A stretch of 64,000 nucleotides of DNA from Flavobacteriaceae bacterium CRH (lineage in GTDB: Bacteria > Bacteroidota > Bacteroidia > Flavobacteriales > Flavobacteriaceae), in contig LMAJ01000006.1 in the NCBI GenBank assembly GCA_001507425.1, positions 124,001 to 188,000 of the forward strand, written 5' to 3'. Numbering within the stretch: the stretch's first letter is position 1; each line of letters begins with the position of its first letter. Shown piece after piece: positions 1-7,762 of the stretch. A program made the position numbers and the translations under genes. The notes under the pieces are model-generated. The model saw nothing but the letters and a program-made list of their open reading frames with translations. It had not been told where the DNA came from and did no database searches.

Positions 1-771
1 TTTGTTGTGTATGTGCTGTTGCGCATTTTGCCCTGTAAGGGAACGCAGCATATCACTCAAATAACTCGGAGAAATATTAAGATGATCTGAAAGATATTGA
101 ACAGTCGGAATCCCTTCTTTTAATGTGTTTTCATTGTTCAGATAAGTATCCAAAAGTTCTTCTAATTGCTGCAGTAACTCATTATTTGCAGCCTTTCGGG
201 TTATAAACTGTCGTTTATAGAAACGATTCGCATAACTCAATAATAATTCAATTTGGGCAATAACCACATCCTGGCTAAATTCGTCAATCCTGCTGTTTAG
301 TTCATGTTCGATGATTTTAAAAACAGATAAGATTATTTCTTTTTCCTCATCAGACAAATGCAAGGTTTCATTAAGCGAATACGAAAAGAAACCGTATTGT
401 TTAATTTTTTTTGCCAACGGATACGATAACAAAAAATCAGGATGAATCAGCAATGTAAAAAGTGAACATTCTCTTTCACCAATATTTTGTTCGTTGGTGC
501 CAATGATTTGATTTGGAGAAGCAAACAATAAACCACCTCCATCAAAATCATAATATCCCTGACCGTATTTTATTTTTCCGCTCAGCCTTGTTTTATACGA
601 TATTTTATAAAATTTCAACACATGAGAACCCGCCGGCCTGCTTACCATTGCGTCGCTGGCGTCGCTATTGATAAGGCTTATTAGCGGATGCTGAGGCTTC
701 GGTAAACCGAATAGTTCATGCGTTTTTGTTAAGGAATCAAATTCCTGAAGGTTGTTTTCTTCCATTTTCAT
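1..771 (-). CDS. AraC-family transcriptional regulator, C-terminus cut by window edge
   Basis: Translating the minus strand from the ATG at 771 gives an open frame that runs off the window start after about 257 codons. The N-terminal part (about residues 1-175) resembles the cupin-like sensor region of AraC regulators. The segment near the cut edge contains QYLSDHLNISPSYLSDMLRS, the first helix-turn-helix of the AraC DNA-binding domain, so the second helix-turn-helix is outside the window. A second ATG lies two codons downstream. The gene follows the short-chain dehydrogenase at 856-1728 on the same strand, and a perfect palindrome (788-819) sits just upstream of its start. It probably controls that dehydrogenase, by analogy with other AraC/oxidoreductase pairs; this is inference. 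Family call is firm, target unknown. Confidence 0.85.
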   Translation of the reverse strand, partial: MKMEENNLQEFDSLTKTHELFGLPKPQHPLISLINSDASDAMVSRPAGSHVLKFYKISYKTRLSGKIKYGQGYYDFDGGGLLFASPNQIIGTNEQNIGERECSLFTLLIHPDFLLSYPLAKKIKQYGFFSYSLNETLHLSDEEKEIILSVFKIIEHELNSRIDEFSQDVVIAQIELLLSYANRFYKRQFITRKAANNELLQQLEELLDTYLNNENTLKEGIPTVQYLSDHLNISPSYLSDMLRSLTGQNAQQHIHNK

Positions 772-787
772 CTTATAAAATTAATAC

Positions 788-819
788 TATAACCGATAGC
801 ATTTTTGTTATCGGTTATA
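788..819. promoter_or_regulatory. Perfect 11-bp inverted repeat upstream of the AraC gene
   Basis: TATAACCGATA (788-798) and TATCGGTTATA (809-819) are exact reverse complements separated by 10 bp. The repeat fills the 84-bp gap between the dehydrogenase stop and the AraC start. On the minus strand it is not followed by a U-run, so it fits an operator better than an intrinsic terminator. An RNA hairpin at the end of the dehydrogenase transcript remains possible. Confidence 0.6.
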
Positions 820-855
820 AATATTTATCAAAATTGAATGTTTTTAATCAATTGA

Positions 856-1728
856 TTATCCTTGAGCTGCGTTTGATACAGATTCCCATTCTTCCCAGAT
901 TTTTAATCTCTCCGCATAAGCTTCTTTTACAGAGGGAAGACTATTTTTACCCAGAAACAATCGCAAAGGAGGATTTTCTGCATCGACAACTTTAAATAAA
1001 GCTTGTGGTGTGGCTTCAGGATTTCCTCTTTCAAAATTCCTTAAGCCTTCAAAAAAGGTTGTTTTAAAGTCGTTGTAAACATCAAGCCCCGCAGCAAACT
1101 TCAAAGATTCCTGACTTCCAAATTCAGTAGCAAACGCACCCGGCTCAATAATAGTTACTTTAATTCCAAACGATTTTACTTCCAGCGCCAGACTTTCGTG
1201 AATAGCTTCAAAAGCCCATTTTGAGGAACAGTAATAACCAATTACAGGAAAAGTTACATGACCAAGATTACTTGATGTACCAAGAATATGACCGCCGCCT
1301 TGTTTCCTTAATAATGGTAAAGCGGCCTGAATAACGGCAAGAGCTCCAAAAATATTGGTTTCATAAAGCGCGCGAACCTCATCGGCATTGGCTTCTTCGA
1401 TAGTACCAACAAGAGAATATCCGGCATTGTTAAGGACAATATCCAATCTTCCAAAATGGTTGTGCGCTTGCTCTACGGCAGTCTTTACCTGATCGGGTTT
1501 GGTTACATCGAGTTCCAGAGTCAGAACATTTGCGCCGTATTTTTCTTTAAGATGCGCAATACTTGCCAGGTTTCTTGCAGTTGCTGCAACCTTGTCTCCG
1601 CGTTTAAGTGCGGCGTCGGTCCAGACACTTCCAAATCCGCGGGAAGCGCCTGTTATAAACCAAACTTTATTTGATGTTGAAGTTTTCTGACTTCCGTCAT
1701 TGTTTGTAATTTCATTTTGCTGTGACAT
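856..1728 (-). CDS. SDR-family NAD(P)-dependent oxidoreductase
   Basis: This is a 290-residue classical short-chain dehydrogenase/reductase. The Rossmann glycine motif TGASRGFG is at residues 26-33, NNAG at 100-103, and the catalytic Tyr166-x3-Lys170 pair follows a Ser near 152. These are the standard SDR elements for NAD(P)H-dependent carbonyl or alcohol conversion in the cytoplasm. The first 20 residues are polar and precede the fold, so a slightly later start is possible, but no other Met lies before the glycine motif. The substrate cannot be read from sequence. The gene sits directly upstream of the AraC regulator on the same strand, and the two may be co-transcribed unless the 788-819 repeat separates them. 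Confidence 0.9.
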   Translation of the reverse strand: MSQQNEITNNDGSQKTSTSNKVWFITGASRGFGSVWTDAALKRGDKVAATARNLASIAHLKEKYGANVLTLELDVTKPDQVKTAVEQAHNHFGRLDIVLNNAGYSLVGTIEEANADEVRALYETNIFGALAVIQAALPLLRKQGGGHILGTSSNLGHVTFPVIGYYCSSKWAFEAIHESLALEVKSFGIKVTIIEPGAFATEFGSQESLKFAAGLDVYNDFKTTFFEGLRNFERGNPEATPQALFKVVDAENPPLRLFLGKNSLPSVKEAYAERLKIWEEWESVSNAAQG

Positions 1729-1754
1729 GATGATGTATGTTTAAATTGATACAG

Positions 1755-1762
1755 CAAAGGTC
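1755..1762 (-). promoter_or_regulatory. Candidate -7 element for the SDR gene
   Basis: The minus strand reads GACCTTTG, seven of eight matches to the Bacteroidota -7 consensus TAnnTTTG, about 27 bp upstream of the SDR start codon. No clear TTG is found at the -33 distance. Confidence 0.35.
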
Positions 1763-1834
1763 AGCAGCTGCCTTCTGGAAGACGTAACTTAACTGAGGAA
1801 TTTTGTAGCGAAAACGAGAATCTCAAAAATGAAA

Positions 1835-1877
1835 AAGTCTTTATTTGACAATATTTTCTATTGTTAAATAAAGACTT
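1835..1877 (-). terminator. Long stem-loop terminator
   Basis: A 19-bp stem (1835-1853 with 1859-1877) has a single G-T type mismatch and a 5-nt loop. On the minus strand the right arm runs into a T-rich stretch. It lies 45 bp past the stop of the secreted protein gene at 1922-2509 and probably ends that transcript. Confidence 0.7.
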
Positions 1878-1921
1878 CATTAAAATATAGCAGCAAAAAA
1901 TAAATTTTGAAATACTGTTAT

Positions 1922-2509
1922 TTATTCTTCCTTGTAAAGTATGATAGTGGCTTTATAGCCTTTACCCACATTCCATTGACTGTTTTCAATAACTTTTCCT
2001 TCGTCATCAAAAATCTGAAATTCGGCAGTATTTGGAGAAGCTGAGCCTTCGTTTAAAGCTTCAAAATCAATTTTATTGATTCCTTTAACTAAAGTTATTT
2101 TAAATCCTTTAAAATCGCCCACCAAGCTAACTTCCGGTTCAATCACTTTATCATTCAGATAAACCCTGATTTTATCGCCATCTACAAAAGCAGCATCACG
2201 ATAACGAACTTTAGAAATAGTCGAACGTGTTACAAAGCCTCCCAAATATTCATTTCTTCTGTAAAAAATGCCTTCAACATTAGCTTCTTTTTTATACAAA
2301 TTACTGTTGTTAAAAAGTTCATCGGGATTGATTTTTAAAACCGTTGGCTCTTTTACAGGCGGTGTATTTGGAGGCGTTTCTTTTGGAGGTAGAACTTCTT
2401 TATTTTCAGGATTTTTAGACTCAATCGGATTATATTTATTAAGTTCTTCTTGTGCAAATCCTTGTAAAGAAGCACCGGCCATAATAATTGCGAGCAATAT
2501 TTTTTTCAT
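1922..2509 (-). CDS. Secreted hypothetical protein with proline-rich linker
   Basis: The open frame extends further upstream, but the plausible start is the ATG at 2509, because the protein then begins with a signal peptide (MKKILLAIIMAG, with cleavage after the Ala-Gln near residue 20). The mature protein starts with a low-complexity segment rich in Pro, Lys and Glu (about residues 35-55). A C-terminal domain of about 130 residues rich in beta-strand patterns follows. No catalytic motif or known family is recognised. It is probably periplasmic or outer-membrane associated. It lies on the minus strand and is divergent from the Crp/Fnr gene at 2743, with 233 bp between them. Length is 195 residues with this start. 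Confidence 0.7.
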   Translation of the reverse strand: MKKILLAIIMAGASLQGFAQEELNKYNPIESKNPENKEVLPPKETPPNTPPVKEPTVLKINPDELFNNSNLYKKEANVEGIFYRRNEYLGGFVTRSTISKVRYRDAAFVDGDKIRVYLNDKVIEPEVSLVGDFKGFKITLVKGINKIDFEALNEGSASPNTAEFQIFDDEGKVIENSQWNVGKGYKATIILYKEE

Positions 2510-2742
2510 ATCTCTTTTATAGTAATAAATATATTTATACATAACATTCTTCTTATATAACATGCAAATTGTAGTAATTATTGCCCTTTCGGAGAATTGA
2601 TATGGAAAAACCAAAAAGAAGATTACCATTTTAGCAATCAGAACCAACAATAAACACGTTGTTTAACAAGTATCAATTTTAGGCATTATTTCATGGATAA
2701 TATTACATGCATTTCGGTAACTTTTATATAATTTTACAACCT

Positions 2743-3321
2743 ATGTATGAAATTTTCCAAAAATATATCGAAGATAAAACAACGCTAACACCTGCTGAAT
2801 CTGAGCGTATACAATCGTTTGCCATTATTAAAAAACTTCGTAAAAGACAATATTTGCTTCAGGAAGGCGATATCTGGAAATATGATGCTTTTATAACACA
2901 AGGATGCTTGCGTACCTATACTGTTGATGAAAAAGGGAGCGAACATGTAAATAATTTCAGCATTGAAAACTGGTGGACAGGCGACCGTGAAAGTTTAATG
3001 TTTCAACAGCCTTCCCGTTTTAATATTGATGCTATTGAAGATAGTGAACTGGTATTGTTTACTCATGAAAATTTTGAATTGCTTTGCAACGAGATACCTG
3101 CTTTTAATGCTATGGTGAATGCGATTTTGCAAAGAAGTTTTATAGCGGCACAAAACCGAATTCAGGCATCGCTTAGTTTAACCGCAGAAGAAAAATACCT
3201 CAACTTTGTACATAAATATCCGGGATTTGCTTCGCGTATACCGCAAACCATGATTGCGTCTTATCTCGGCATGACGCCCGAAACATTAAGCCGTATACGG
3301 AAACAAACGGCAAAAAAATAA
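2743..3321 (+). CDS. Crp/Fnr-family transcriptional regulator (first of three)
   Basis: This 192-residue regulator has an N-terminal cyclic-nucleotide-binding-like beta-roll (about residues 10-125) and a C-terminal helix-turn-helix ending in MTPETLSRIRKQ. It lacks the N-terminal cysteine set that holds the iron-sulfur cluster in true FNR. An upstream in-frame ATG at 2707 would add 12 residues unlike the family, so I choose 2743. The regulator at 14253-14822 is a paralogue with the same NWWT/GWWT signature in the roll. A terminator follows, then a perfect FNR-type box at 3384-3397 and an SDR gene. The likely role is sensing a small molecule or redox signal and controlling the SDR (inference from layout). 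Confidence 0.88.
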   Translation: MYEIFQKYIEDKTTLTPAESERIQSFAIIKKLRKRQYLLQEGDIWKYDAFITQGCLRTYTVDEKGSEHVNNFSIENWWTGDRESLMFQQPSRFNIDAIEDSELVLFTHENFELLCNEIPAFNAMVNAILQRSFIAAQNRIQASLSLTAEEKYLNFVHKYPGFASRIPQTMIASYLGMTPETLSRIRKQTAKK

Positions 3322-3333
3322 TCATTATTCATC

Positions 3334-3357
3334 AGGAGCTTTTAGGCTCCTTTTTTT
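3334..3357 (+). terminator. Intrinsic terminator after the Crp/Fnr gene
   Basis: AGGAGC (3334-3339) pairs with GCTCCT (3346-3351) across a 6-nt loop and is followed by a run of T. It separates the regulator from the dehydrogenase downstream, so the SDR needs its own promoter. Confidence 0.8.
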
Positions 3358-3382
3358 ATTCCCGGTTTTAAAAACAGATACT

Positions 3383-3398
3383 CTTGATCTATATCAAG
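3383..3398. promoter_or_regulatory. Perfect FNR/CRP-type operator upstream of the SDR gene
   Basis: TTGATCTATATCAA (3384-3397) is an exact match to the FNR consensus TTGAT-N4-ATCAA. The palindrome extends by one base pair on each side (C3383/G3398). It lies about 52 bp upstream of the candidate -7 element at 3442, about where an activator would bind. A near-identical site is found in the same position of the second Crp/Fnr module (14838-14851). The natural candidate for the binding protein is the adjacent Crp/Fnr regulator. Confidence 0.75.
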
Positions 3399-3441
3399 TT
3401 TTTACTTATTTCTAATCAATGCCCAGGTTTGGCATTCGGTG

Positions 3442-3449
3442 CAACTTTG
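3442..3449 (+). promoter_or_regulatory. Candidate -7 element for the SDR gene
   Basis: CAACTTTG matches TAnnTTTG at seven of eight positions, 47 bp upstream of the start codon at 3497. No good TTG is present at the -33 distance, as expected if the promoter depends on an activator at the upstream box. Confidence 0.4.
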
Positions 3450-3496
3450 TAATGTTCAAAAGAAACAAACATTATAAACATTTAAAAATAGAAATC

Positions 3497-4354
3497 ATGT
3501 CAAAAACAATTTTCATTACAGGTACAAGTACAGGCTTTGGTAAACTAACAGCAATAACATTAGCAAATGCCGGCCATTCCGTAATAGCAGGAATGCGCAA
3601 TACCAAAGATAAAAATGCAGCAGCAGCAACAGAATTAGAAGCGCTTGCAAACATTGAAGTAGTAGATATCGATATTACAGACGATGCCTCTGTTAGTAAA
3701 GCCTTTGAAAAAGTAATCACAAAATACGGTAAAATCGATGTATTGATTAATAATGCTGCCGTAAGCGGTTTCGGTTTATTAGAAGGTTATTCAATCGATC
3801 AGGTTCGCAAAATGTTTGATGTAAACGTTTACAGCGTATTACGTATGTATCAGGCGGTTCTTCCTTCTATGAGAAAAGAAAAAAACGGTCTTATCATCAA
3901 CATTACTACAGGTGCAAGTGGTCATACGCTGCCTTTTATGATTCCTTACATCGCTTCAAAACTTGTGGTAGAAAGCTTTACCGAAGGTTTACAGGATGAA
4001 CTTGCTGATTACGGAATTGAAAACGTAAGCATACAGCCAGGCGTATATCCAACAGAAATGAATAACGGATCTAAAGCAGGTATTCATGCAGACAAACAAG
4101 AAATTATAGACCAGTATGGCGAAGCTGCTACCGAAAAATTCAACGCATTAGGCACTTCAATGTTTGGTAAAATGGCGCAGTTCGATATGAATCCGCAAAC
4201 TATTGCTGAAGGAATTTTAGAATTGGTAACCATGAAAAAAGGAGAGCGACCACTTCGTTTTCCATTAGATGCTATTGCCCAGGGAACCGATAAAGAATTT
4301 ATAAAAGCGCGTGCCGATATTAAAGCAAAATGGGTAGCAGCTTATACAAATTAA
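3497..4354 (+). CDS. SDR-family oxidoreductase
   Basis: With the start at 3497 the protein has 285 residues and opens directly into the Rossmann fold. TGTSTGFG is at residues 8-15, NNAA at 85-88 and Tyr151-x3-Lys155 at the active site. An upstream in-frame start at 3419 would add 26 residues without family support and would overlap the promoter. The enzyme is a cytoplasmic NAD(P)(H)-dependent carbonyl/alcohol oxidoreductase of unknown substrate. It stands alone behind a perfect FNR-type box and the Crp/Fnr gene. A short gap (52 bp) separates it from the VOC-domain gene downstream, which may share its transcript. Confidence 0.9.
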   Translation: MSKTIFITGTSTGFGKLTAITLANAGHSVIAGMRNTKDKNAAAATELEALANIEVVDIDITDDASVSKAFEKVITKYGKIDVLINNAAVSGFGLLEGYSIDQVRKMFDVNVYSVLRMYQAVLPSMRKEKNGLIINITTGASGHTLPFMIPYIASKLVVESFTEGLQDELADYGIENVSIQPGVYPTEMNNGSKAGIHADKQEIIDQYGEAATEKFNALGTSMFGKMAQFDMNPQTIAEGILELVTMKKGERPLRFPLDAIAQGTDKEFIKARADIKAKWVAAYTN

Positions 4355-4406
4355 TTCTGAGTCTCTTTTAAATCAATTATATATACTATCAAATTTTAAT
4401 AAAATC

Positions 4407-5408
4407 ATGAAAACAAATCATAAATCAAATCAAAAAATACAAACTTCTGCCGTAGCCTTACTCAATTTAATAGTGCTCTTTTCAGCTTCAGAAAAGGTAA
4501 CGGCACAAAACACGTCAGGAATAGTTGGAGTTGATCACGTAGGTATTAATGTTCCGGATCTCAATACGGGTATTGCTTTTTTTAGCGATGTGCTTGGTTT
4601 TACTCCGGTAACACAAATTGGCCCGATTCCGCTAGATGCCGCCTGGAAAGAACTAAACCATATTAATCCTGCAACGGGAGCCGTGACGATAAAAATGATA
4701 AATGCAGGAACCGGTGCCAGTATTGAGCTATTTCAATATGCTGACAATAAAGGAAGTCGCATAAATCCTAATGCTGATGATATTGGAGCTTCGCACATTG
4801 CTTTTTACACCACAGACATTCAGGCGGGCGTAAAATACTTAAAAAGTAAAGGTGTAAAAATCCTCGGAGAACCTTTTTTAACGCCTTCGGGAGATACAGC
4901 GGGAGAATCCTGGGTTTATTTTGAAACTCCGTGGGGTTCTAAAATGGAACTTGTTTCGTATCCTAACGGAAAAGAATATGAAAAATCTAATCCGAAAACA
5001 GTATTATGGTCACCAAAAACAATCGCTAAAAAATCTTCTGCTATAGATTTTGATGCAACAAAGAACAAAGTATTGATTGAAAAACATCTTGAAGTTTGGA
5101 ATGAAAAAGACCAGACAAAACGTACTGCATTAATGAATAAAATTTATGCCTCTGATATAGAAATGGTTGATTGTCACTTTATAGCTGTCGGAAATGATGC
5201 AATCAGTACATTTATTGTTGATTTGCATCAAAAAAATCCTGACTTCAGGTTTAGGGCCAAATCGGTAGAAACAAATCATAATGTGGTACGTCTTTACTGG
5301 CAATTTGGCTCAAAAGCAAAACCCGCCACAGTAACAGGTATGGATTTATTTGTGATTGAAAATGGTAAAGTACAAAAGTTATATGTTTTTGTTGATGAAG
5401 CTAAATAA
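4407..5408 (+). CDS. Secreted VOC (glyoxalase-fold) domain fused to a SnoaL-like domain
   Basis: The 333-residue protein starts with a signal-peptide-like segment ending near residue 34. A VOC/glyoxalase domain covers about residues 38-165, with the metal-ligand positions seen as DHVGINV at the start and KMELVSYP at the end. A C-terminal SnoaL/NTF2-like domain of about 115 residues follows (roughly 218-333, beginning KVLIEKHLEVWNEKD). VOC domains bind metal and act on small carbonyl or aromatic substrates; SnoaL-like domains form a cone-shaped pocket for similar ligands. The fusion with an export signal is unusual. It lies 52 bp after the SDR and before a strong terminator. Function is otherwise unknown. 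Confidence 0.82.
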   Translation: MKTNHKSNQKIQTSAVALLNLIVLFSASEKVTAQNTSGIVGVDHVGINVPDLNTGIAFFSDVLGFTPVTQIGPIPLDAAWKELNHINPATGAVTIKMINAGTGASIELFQYADNKGSRINPNADDIGASHIAFYTTDIQAGVKYLKSKGVKILGEPFLTPSGDTAGESWVYFETPWGSKMELVSYPNGKEYEKSNPKTVLWSPKTIAKKSSAIDFDATKNKVLIEKHLEVWNEKDQTKRTALMNKIYASDIEMVDCHFIAVGNDAISTFIVDLHQKNPDFRFRAKSVETNHNVVRLYWQFGSKAKPATVTGMDLFVIENGKVQKLYVFVDEAK

Positions 5409-5439
5409 TCCTGACAAGAAAAAAACTTATAGCATAAAC

Positions 5440-5470
5440 AAAAGCCCTGTTGAATATCAGCAGGGCTTTT
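5440..5470 (+). terminator. Intrinsic terminator after the VOC-SnoaL gene
   Basis: AAAAGCCCTG (5440-5449) pairs with CAGGGCTTTT (5461-5470), a 10-bp stem with an 11-nt loop ending in a T-run. It sits 32 bp past the stop codon. Confidence 0.85.
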
Positions 5471-5661
5471 CCTTTTCTCTTTTTTTAGTGTGAGATTTAA
5501 GCCTTTATTTAAAGTGAGTGAAGATGAAAGGTTCAGATTTGTTATTGATATGAAATCATTAGATCAGGATTAGATTGTAACTTGTTAATTTATAGTTTTT
5601 TAACTAACGTATTTTGTAACAACTAAAAATAATTATGTAAGAATTTATCGCGATCAAGACC

Positions 5662-5669
5662 TAAATTTG
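5662..5669 (+). promoter_or_regulatory. Candidate -7 element for the small lipoprotein gene
   Basis: TAAATTTG is a perfect match to TAnnTTTG, 34 bp upstream of the ATG at 5704. The similar lipoprotein gene at 11320 has the same octamer 27 bp upstream, followed by the same GAA. No clear -33 TTG is seen. Confidence 0.5.
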
Positions 5670-5703
5670 AATAATTAGTTATTAATAAAAAACCCGTATT
5701 ATT

Positions 5704-5913
5704 ATGAAAACACGTATCAAATCCAAAATTGCACTACTTGTTGTTATAGCAGGACTTTCTTTTTCATGCAAGAAAACAGACACTATTCCGGCAGACTCAA
5801 CTTACGATTCAACAGCCACAACAGTTGACAGTATTAACGCAGCAGCAGTAGATACAACAATGGCTCCTGCAGACACAACCGCTGTAAAAGACACAACTGC
5901 TACGCTGAAATAG
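5704..5913 (+). CDS. Small Asp/Thr/Ala-rich lipoprotein
   Basis: This 69-residue protein has a basic N-terminus, a hydrophobic stretch and a lipobox (LSFSC, Cys at residue 22) for lipid attachment after signal peptidase II cleavage. The mature part is a low-complexity chain of Asp, Thr, Ser and Ala with a repeated VDT/ADTT pattern and no predicted fold. Similar small lipoproteins are common in flavobacteria, with no assigned role. The gene is monocistronic, between terminators at 5440-5470 and 6007-6038. The lipoprotein at 11320-11664 is similar in design and promoter. Confidence 0.75.
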   Translation: MKTRIKSKIALLVVIAGLSFSCKKTDTIPADSTYDSTATTVDSINAAAVDTTMAPADTTAVKDTTATLK

Positions 5914-6006
5914 TAAAAGCAAATTAAAAAAACAGTAAAGTAAATAGATTATATAATCTATGTATTGATTCTAGTTACTTTTTATAATGTTAATTATTGA
6001 TTCAAA

Positions 6007-6038
6007 AAAACCTGCAGTATTCATTTACTGCAGGTTTT
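6007..6038 (+). terminator. Intrinsic terminator after the small lipoprotein gene
   Basis: A 13-bp perfect stem (6007-6019 with 6026-6038) containing CCTGCAGTA and its complement, with a 6-nt loop and flanking A/T runs. Confidence 0.85.
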
Positions 6039-6132
6039 GTTTAAATAATACAAAGGTTGCTGGTAATTTCTTTATCAATGTAAATTTCTAAGATCAGGTT
6101 TTCTTTTTTATACTAATTAATTTCCCATAAAC

Positions 6133-6612
6133 ATGAATGAAACTCACTCTATACAATTAAAAGTAAATGGTAAAGATTATCATTTAGAACTTTTGCCGTG
6201 GACATCTTTGCTTGATACCTTACGCGAAGAAATTCAGCTCACAGGCACAAAAAAAGGATGCGATCACGGACAATGCGGAGCCTGTACCGTTATTGTAGAC
6301 GGCAAACGAATACTAAGCTGTTTAACATTATCAGTCATGAAAGACGGTTCAGAAATTACTACAATTGAAGGAGTTGCTGACGGCGAAAACCTGCATCCAA
6401 TTCAAAAAGCTTTTATAGAATGCGATGCTTTTCAATGCGGTTATTGCACGCCCGGACAGATTTGCAGCGCCATCGGAATGCTAAAAGAAGGCAAAGCAAA
6501 AACGAGAGAAGACGTTCAGGAATTAATGAGCGGAAACCTTTGCAGATGTGGCGCTAACAAAGGAATAATTGATGCAATTATGGAAGTAAAGAAAGGAGCT
6601 TATCATGAATAA
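6133..6612 (+). CDS. paoA: 2Fe-2S subunit of a molybdenum hydroxylase (PaoA-like)
   Basis: This 159-residue protein is the small iron-sulfur subunit of a xanthine dehydrogenase-family enzyme. The plant-type ferredoxin cluster ligands are Cys43, Cys48, Cys51 and Cys63. The second cluster in the helical domain uses Cys102, Cys105, Cys137 and Cys139 (CGYCTPGQI and LCRCGA). It passes electrons from the molybdenum site to the FAD subunit. Escherichia coli PaoA carries a Tat signal; this protein starts directly at the fold with no export signal, so the complex is probably cytoplasmic. It overlaps the next gene by 8 bp, a sign of translational coupling. The symbol is by family resemblance; the natural substrate is unknown. 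Confidence 0.88.
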   Translation: MNETHSIQLKVNGKDYHLELLPWTSLLDTLREEIQLTGTKKGCDHGQCGACTVIVDGKRILSCLTLSVMKDGSEITTIEGVADGENLHPIQKAFIECDAFQCGYCTPGQICSAIGMLKEGKAKTREDVQELMSGNLCRCGANKGIIDAIMEVKKGAYHE

Positions 6613-7624
6613 TTTCTCGTATACAAAAGCCTCAAATGTAGATCATGCCATTGCTCAGCTCAACGGAGATATCAGGAATAAAATTGTAGCCGGAGGAACA
6701 AACATCAATGATCTGCTGAAATATTTTATCACCAAAGCAGACAAACTTGTTGATATCAATTCGATTACTGAAAACAATGCCATCATTCGGCTTGAAAATG
6801 GAGGGATTCGGCTTGGTGCATTACATACTAATGCAGACACCGCTTATGATCCCATAATAGAAGATCGATATCCTTTATTGTCAAAAGCAATATTGGCGGG
6901 AGCTTCAGCACAAATTCGGAATATGGCAACCAATGGCGGTAATCTTTTGCAGCGAACAAGGTGTTATTATTTTTATGATATTAATACGCCCTGCAACAAG
7001 CGCGATCCCGGATCAGGCTGTTCTGCAATTACGGGTTACAACCGAATTCACGCCATTTTAGGACAAAGTGAAAATTGTATTGCAGTTTTTCCTTCAGATA
7101 TGTGCGTGGCTTTGGCAGCTTTAAACGCGACTGTAAATATAAGCGGCCCCGATGGAGAAAGAGTTTTGGCTTTCGCCGAATTTCACCGTCTTCCCGGAGA
7201 TACTCCCAATATCGATACGAACCTCAAACATGGAGAAGTCATAACCAGTATTGATCTTCCCATTAATGGATTTGAAAAAAACTATTCTTATTTAAAACTA
7301 AGAGACAGAAGTTCTTATGCATTTGCATTGGTTTCTGTAGCAACTGCTTTTGATATAAAAGAGGGAGTAATAAAAGAAGCCAGAATAGCTTTGGGCGGAG
7401 TTGCACACAAACCCTGGCGCGTTACAGAAGCTGAAGATTTTTTGAAAGAAAAAGAACCAACCCGTGAAAATTTTACAGCTGCAGCCGATATAATCCTAAA
7501 TGGAGCAAAAGGCTACGAACACAATGCATTCAAAATAGAACTGGCAAAAAGAGCCATTATACGAAATTGTTTTATGGCGCTGGATCCTCAATCGCAACGT
7601 CCGGGTGCAAAACCCTCTTTATAA
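6605..7624 (+). CDS. paoB: FAD-binding subunit of a molybdenum hydroxylase (PaoB-like)
   Basis: This 339-residue subunit has the FAD-binding fold of the family, with VAGGTNINDLLK near residues 28-39 and NMATNGGNLLQRTRC near 106-120. A cysteine-bearing insertion at about residues 118-160 (Cys120, Cys130, Cys139, Cys158) matches the extra 4Fe-4S insert known from E. coli PaoB and 4-hydroxybenzoyl-CoA reductase-type subunits. That is why I assign the Pao subfamily instead of ordinary xanthine dehydrogenase. Start overlaps the upstream stop by 8 bp. A 138-bp gap with inverted repeats follows before the large subunit, unusual within such operons. Confidence 0.87.
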   Translation: MNNFSYTKASNVDHAIAQLNGDIRNKIVAGGTNINDLLKYFITKADKLVDINSITENNAIIRLENGGIRLGALHTNADTAYDPIIEDRYPLLSKAILAGASAQIRNMATNGGNLLQRTRCYYFYDINTPCNKRDPGSGCSAITGYNRIHAILGQSENCIAVFPSDMCVALAALNATVNISGPDGERVLAFAEFHRLPGDTPNIDTNLKHGEVITSIDLPINGFEKNYSYLKLRDRSSYAFALVSVATAFDIKEGVIKEARIALGGVAHKPWRVTEAEDFLKEKEPTRENFTAAADIILNGAKGYEHNAFKIELAKRAIIRNCFMALDPQSQRPGAKPSL

Positions 7625-7762
7625 ATAAGATTATAAAAAAATAAACTTAACTCTTTATTGCAGCTATGTTTGTTTAAACAAGTGACACGCCTTTAAACAC
7701 AAAGAAAACTATGTTTCTATGTGTTTAAAAATTATTAGATAAGTTAATTAAAAACGGAAATC
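7625..7762 (+). repeat. Intra-operon spacer with two inverted repeats
   Basis: Between paoB and paoC there are 138 bp without a reading frame. TTGTTTAAACAA at 7670-7681 is a perfect 12-bp palindrome. A larger hairpin spans 7692-7729: TTTAAACACA pairs with TGTGTTTAAA and the stem continues inward with one mismatch and a small bulge. No T-run follows the second hairpin, so it is not a clear terminator. It may be an RNA-processing site, a target for a regulator or the remnant of an inserted element. Confidence 0.55.

Noticed and set aside
2510..2650. Upstream extension of the secreted protein gene at 1922-2509
   Set aside because: The extra 47 residues lie before a clean signal peptide and have AT-rich spacer-like composition, so translation most likely starts at 2509.
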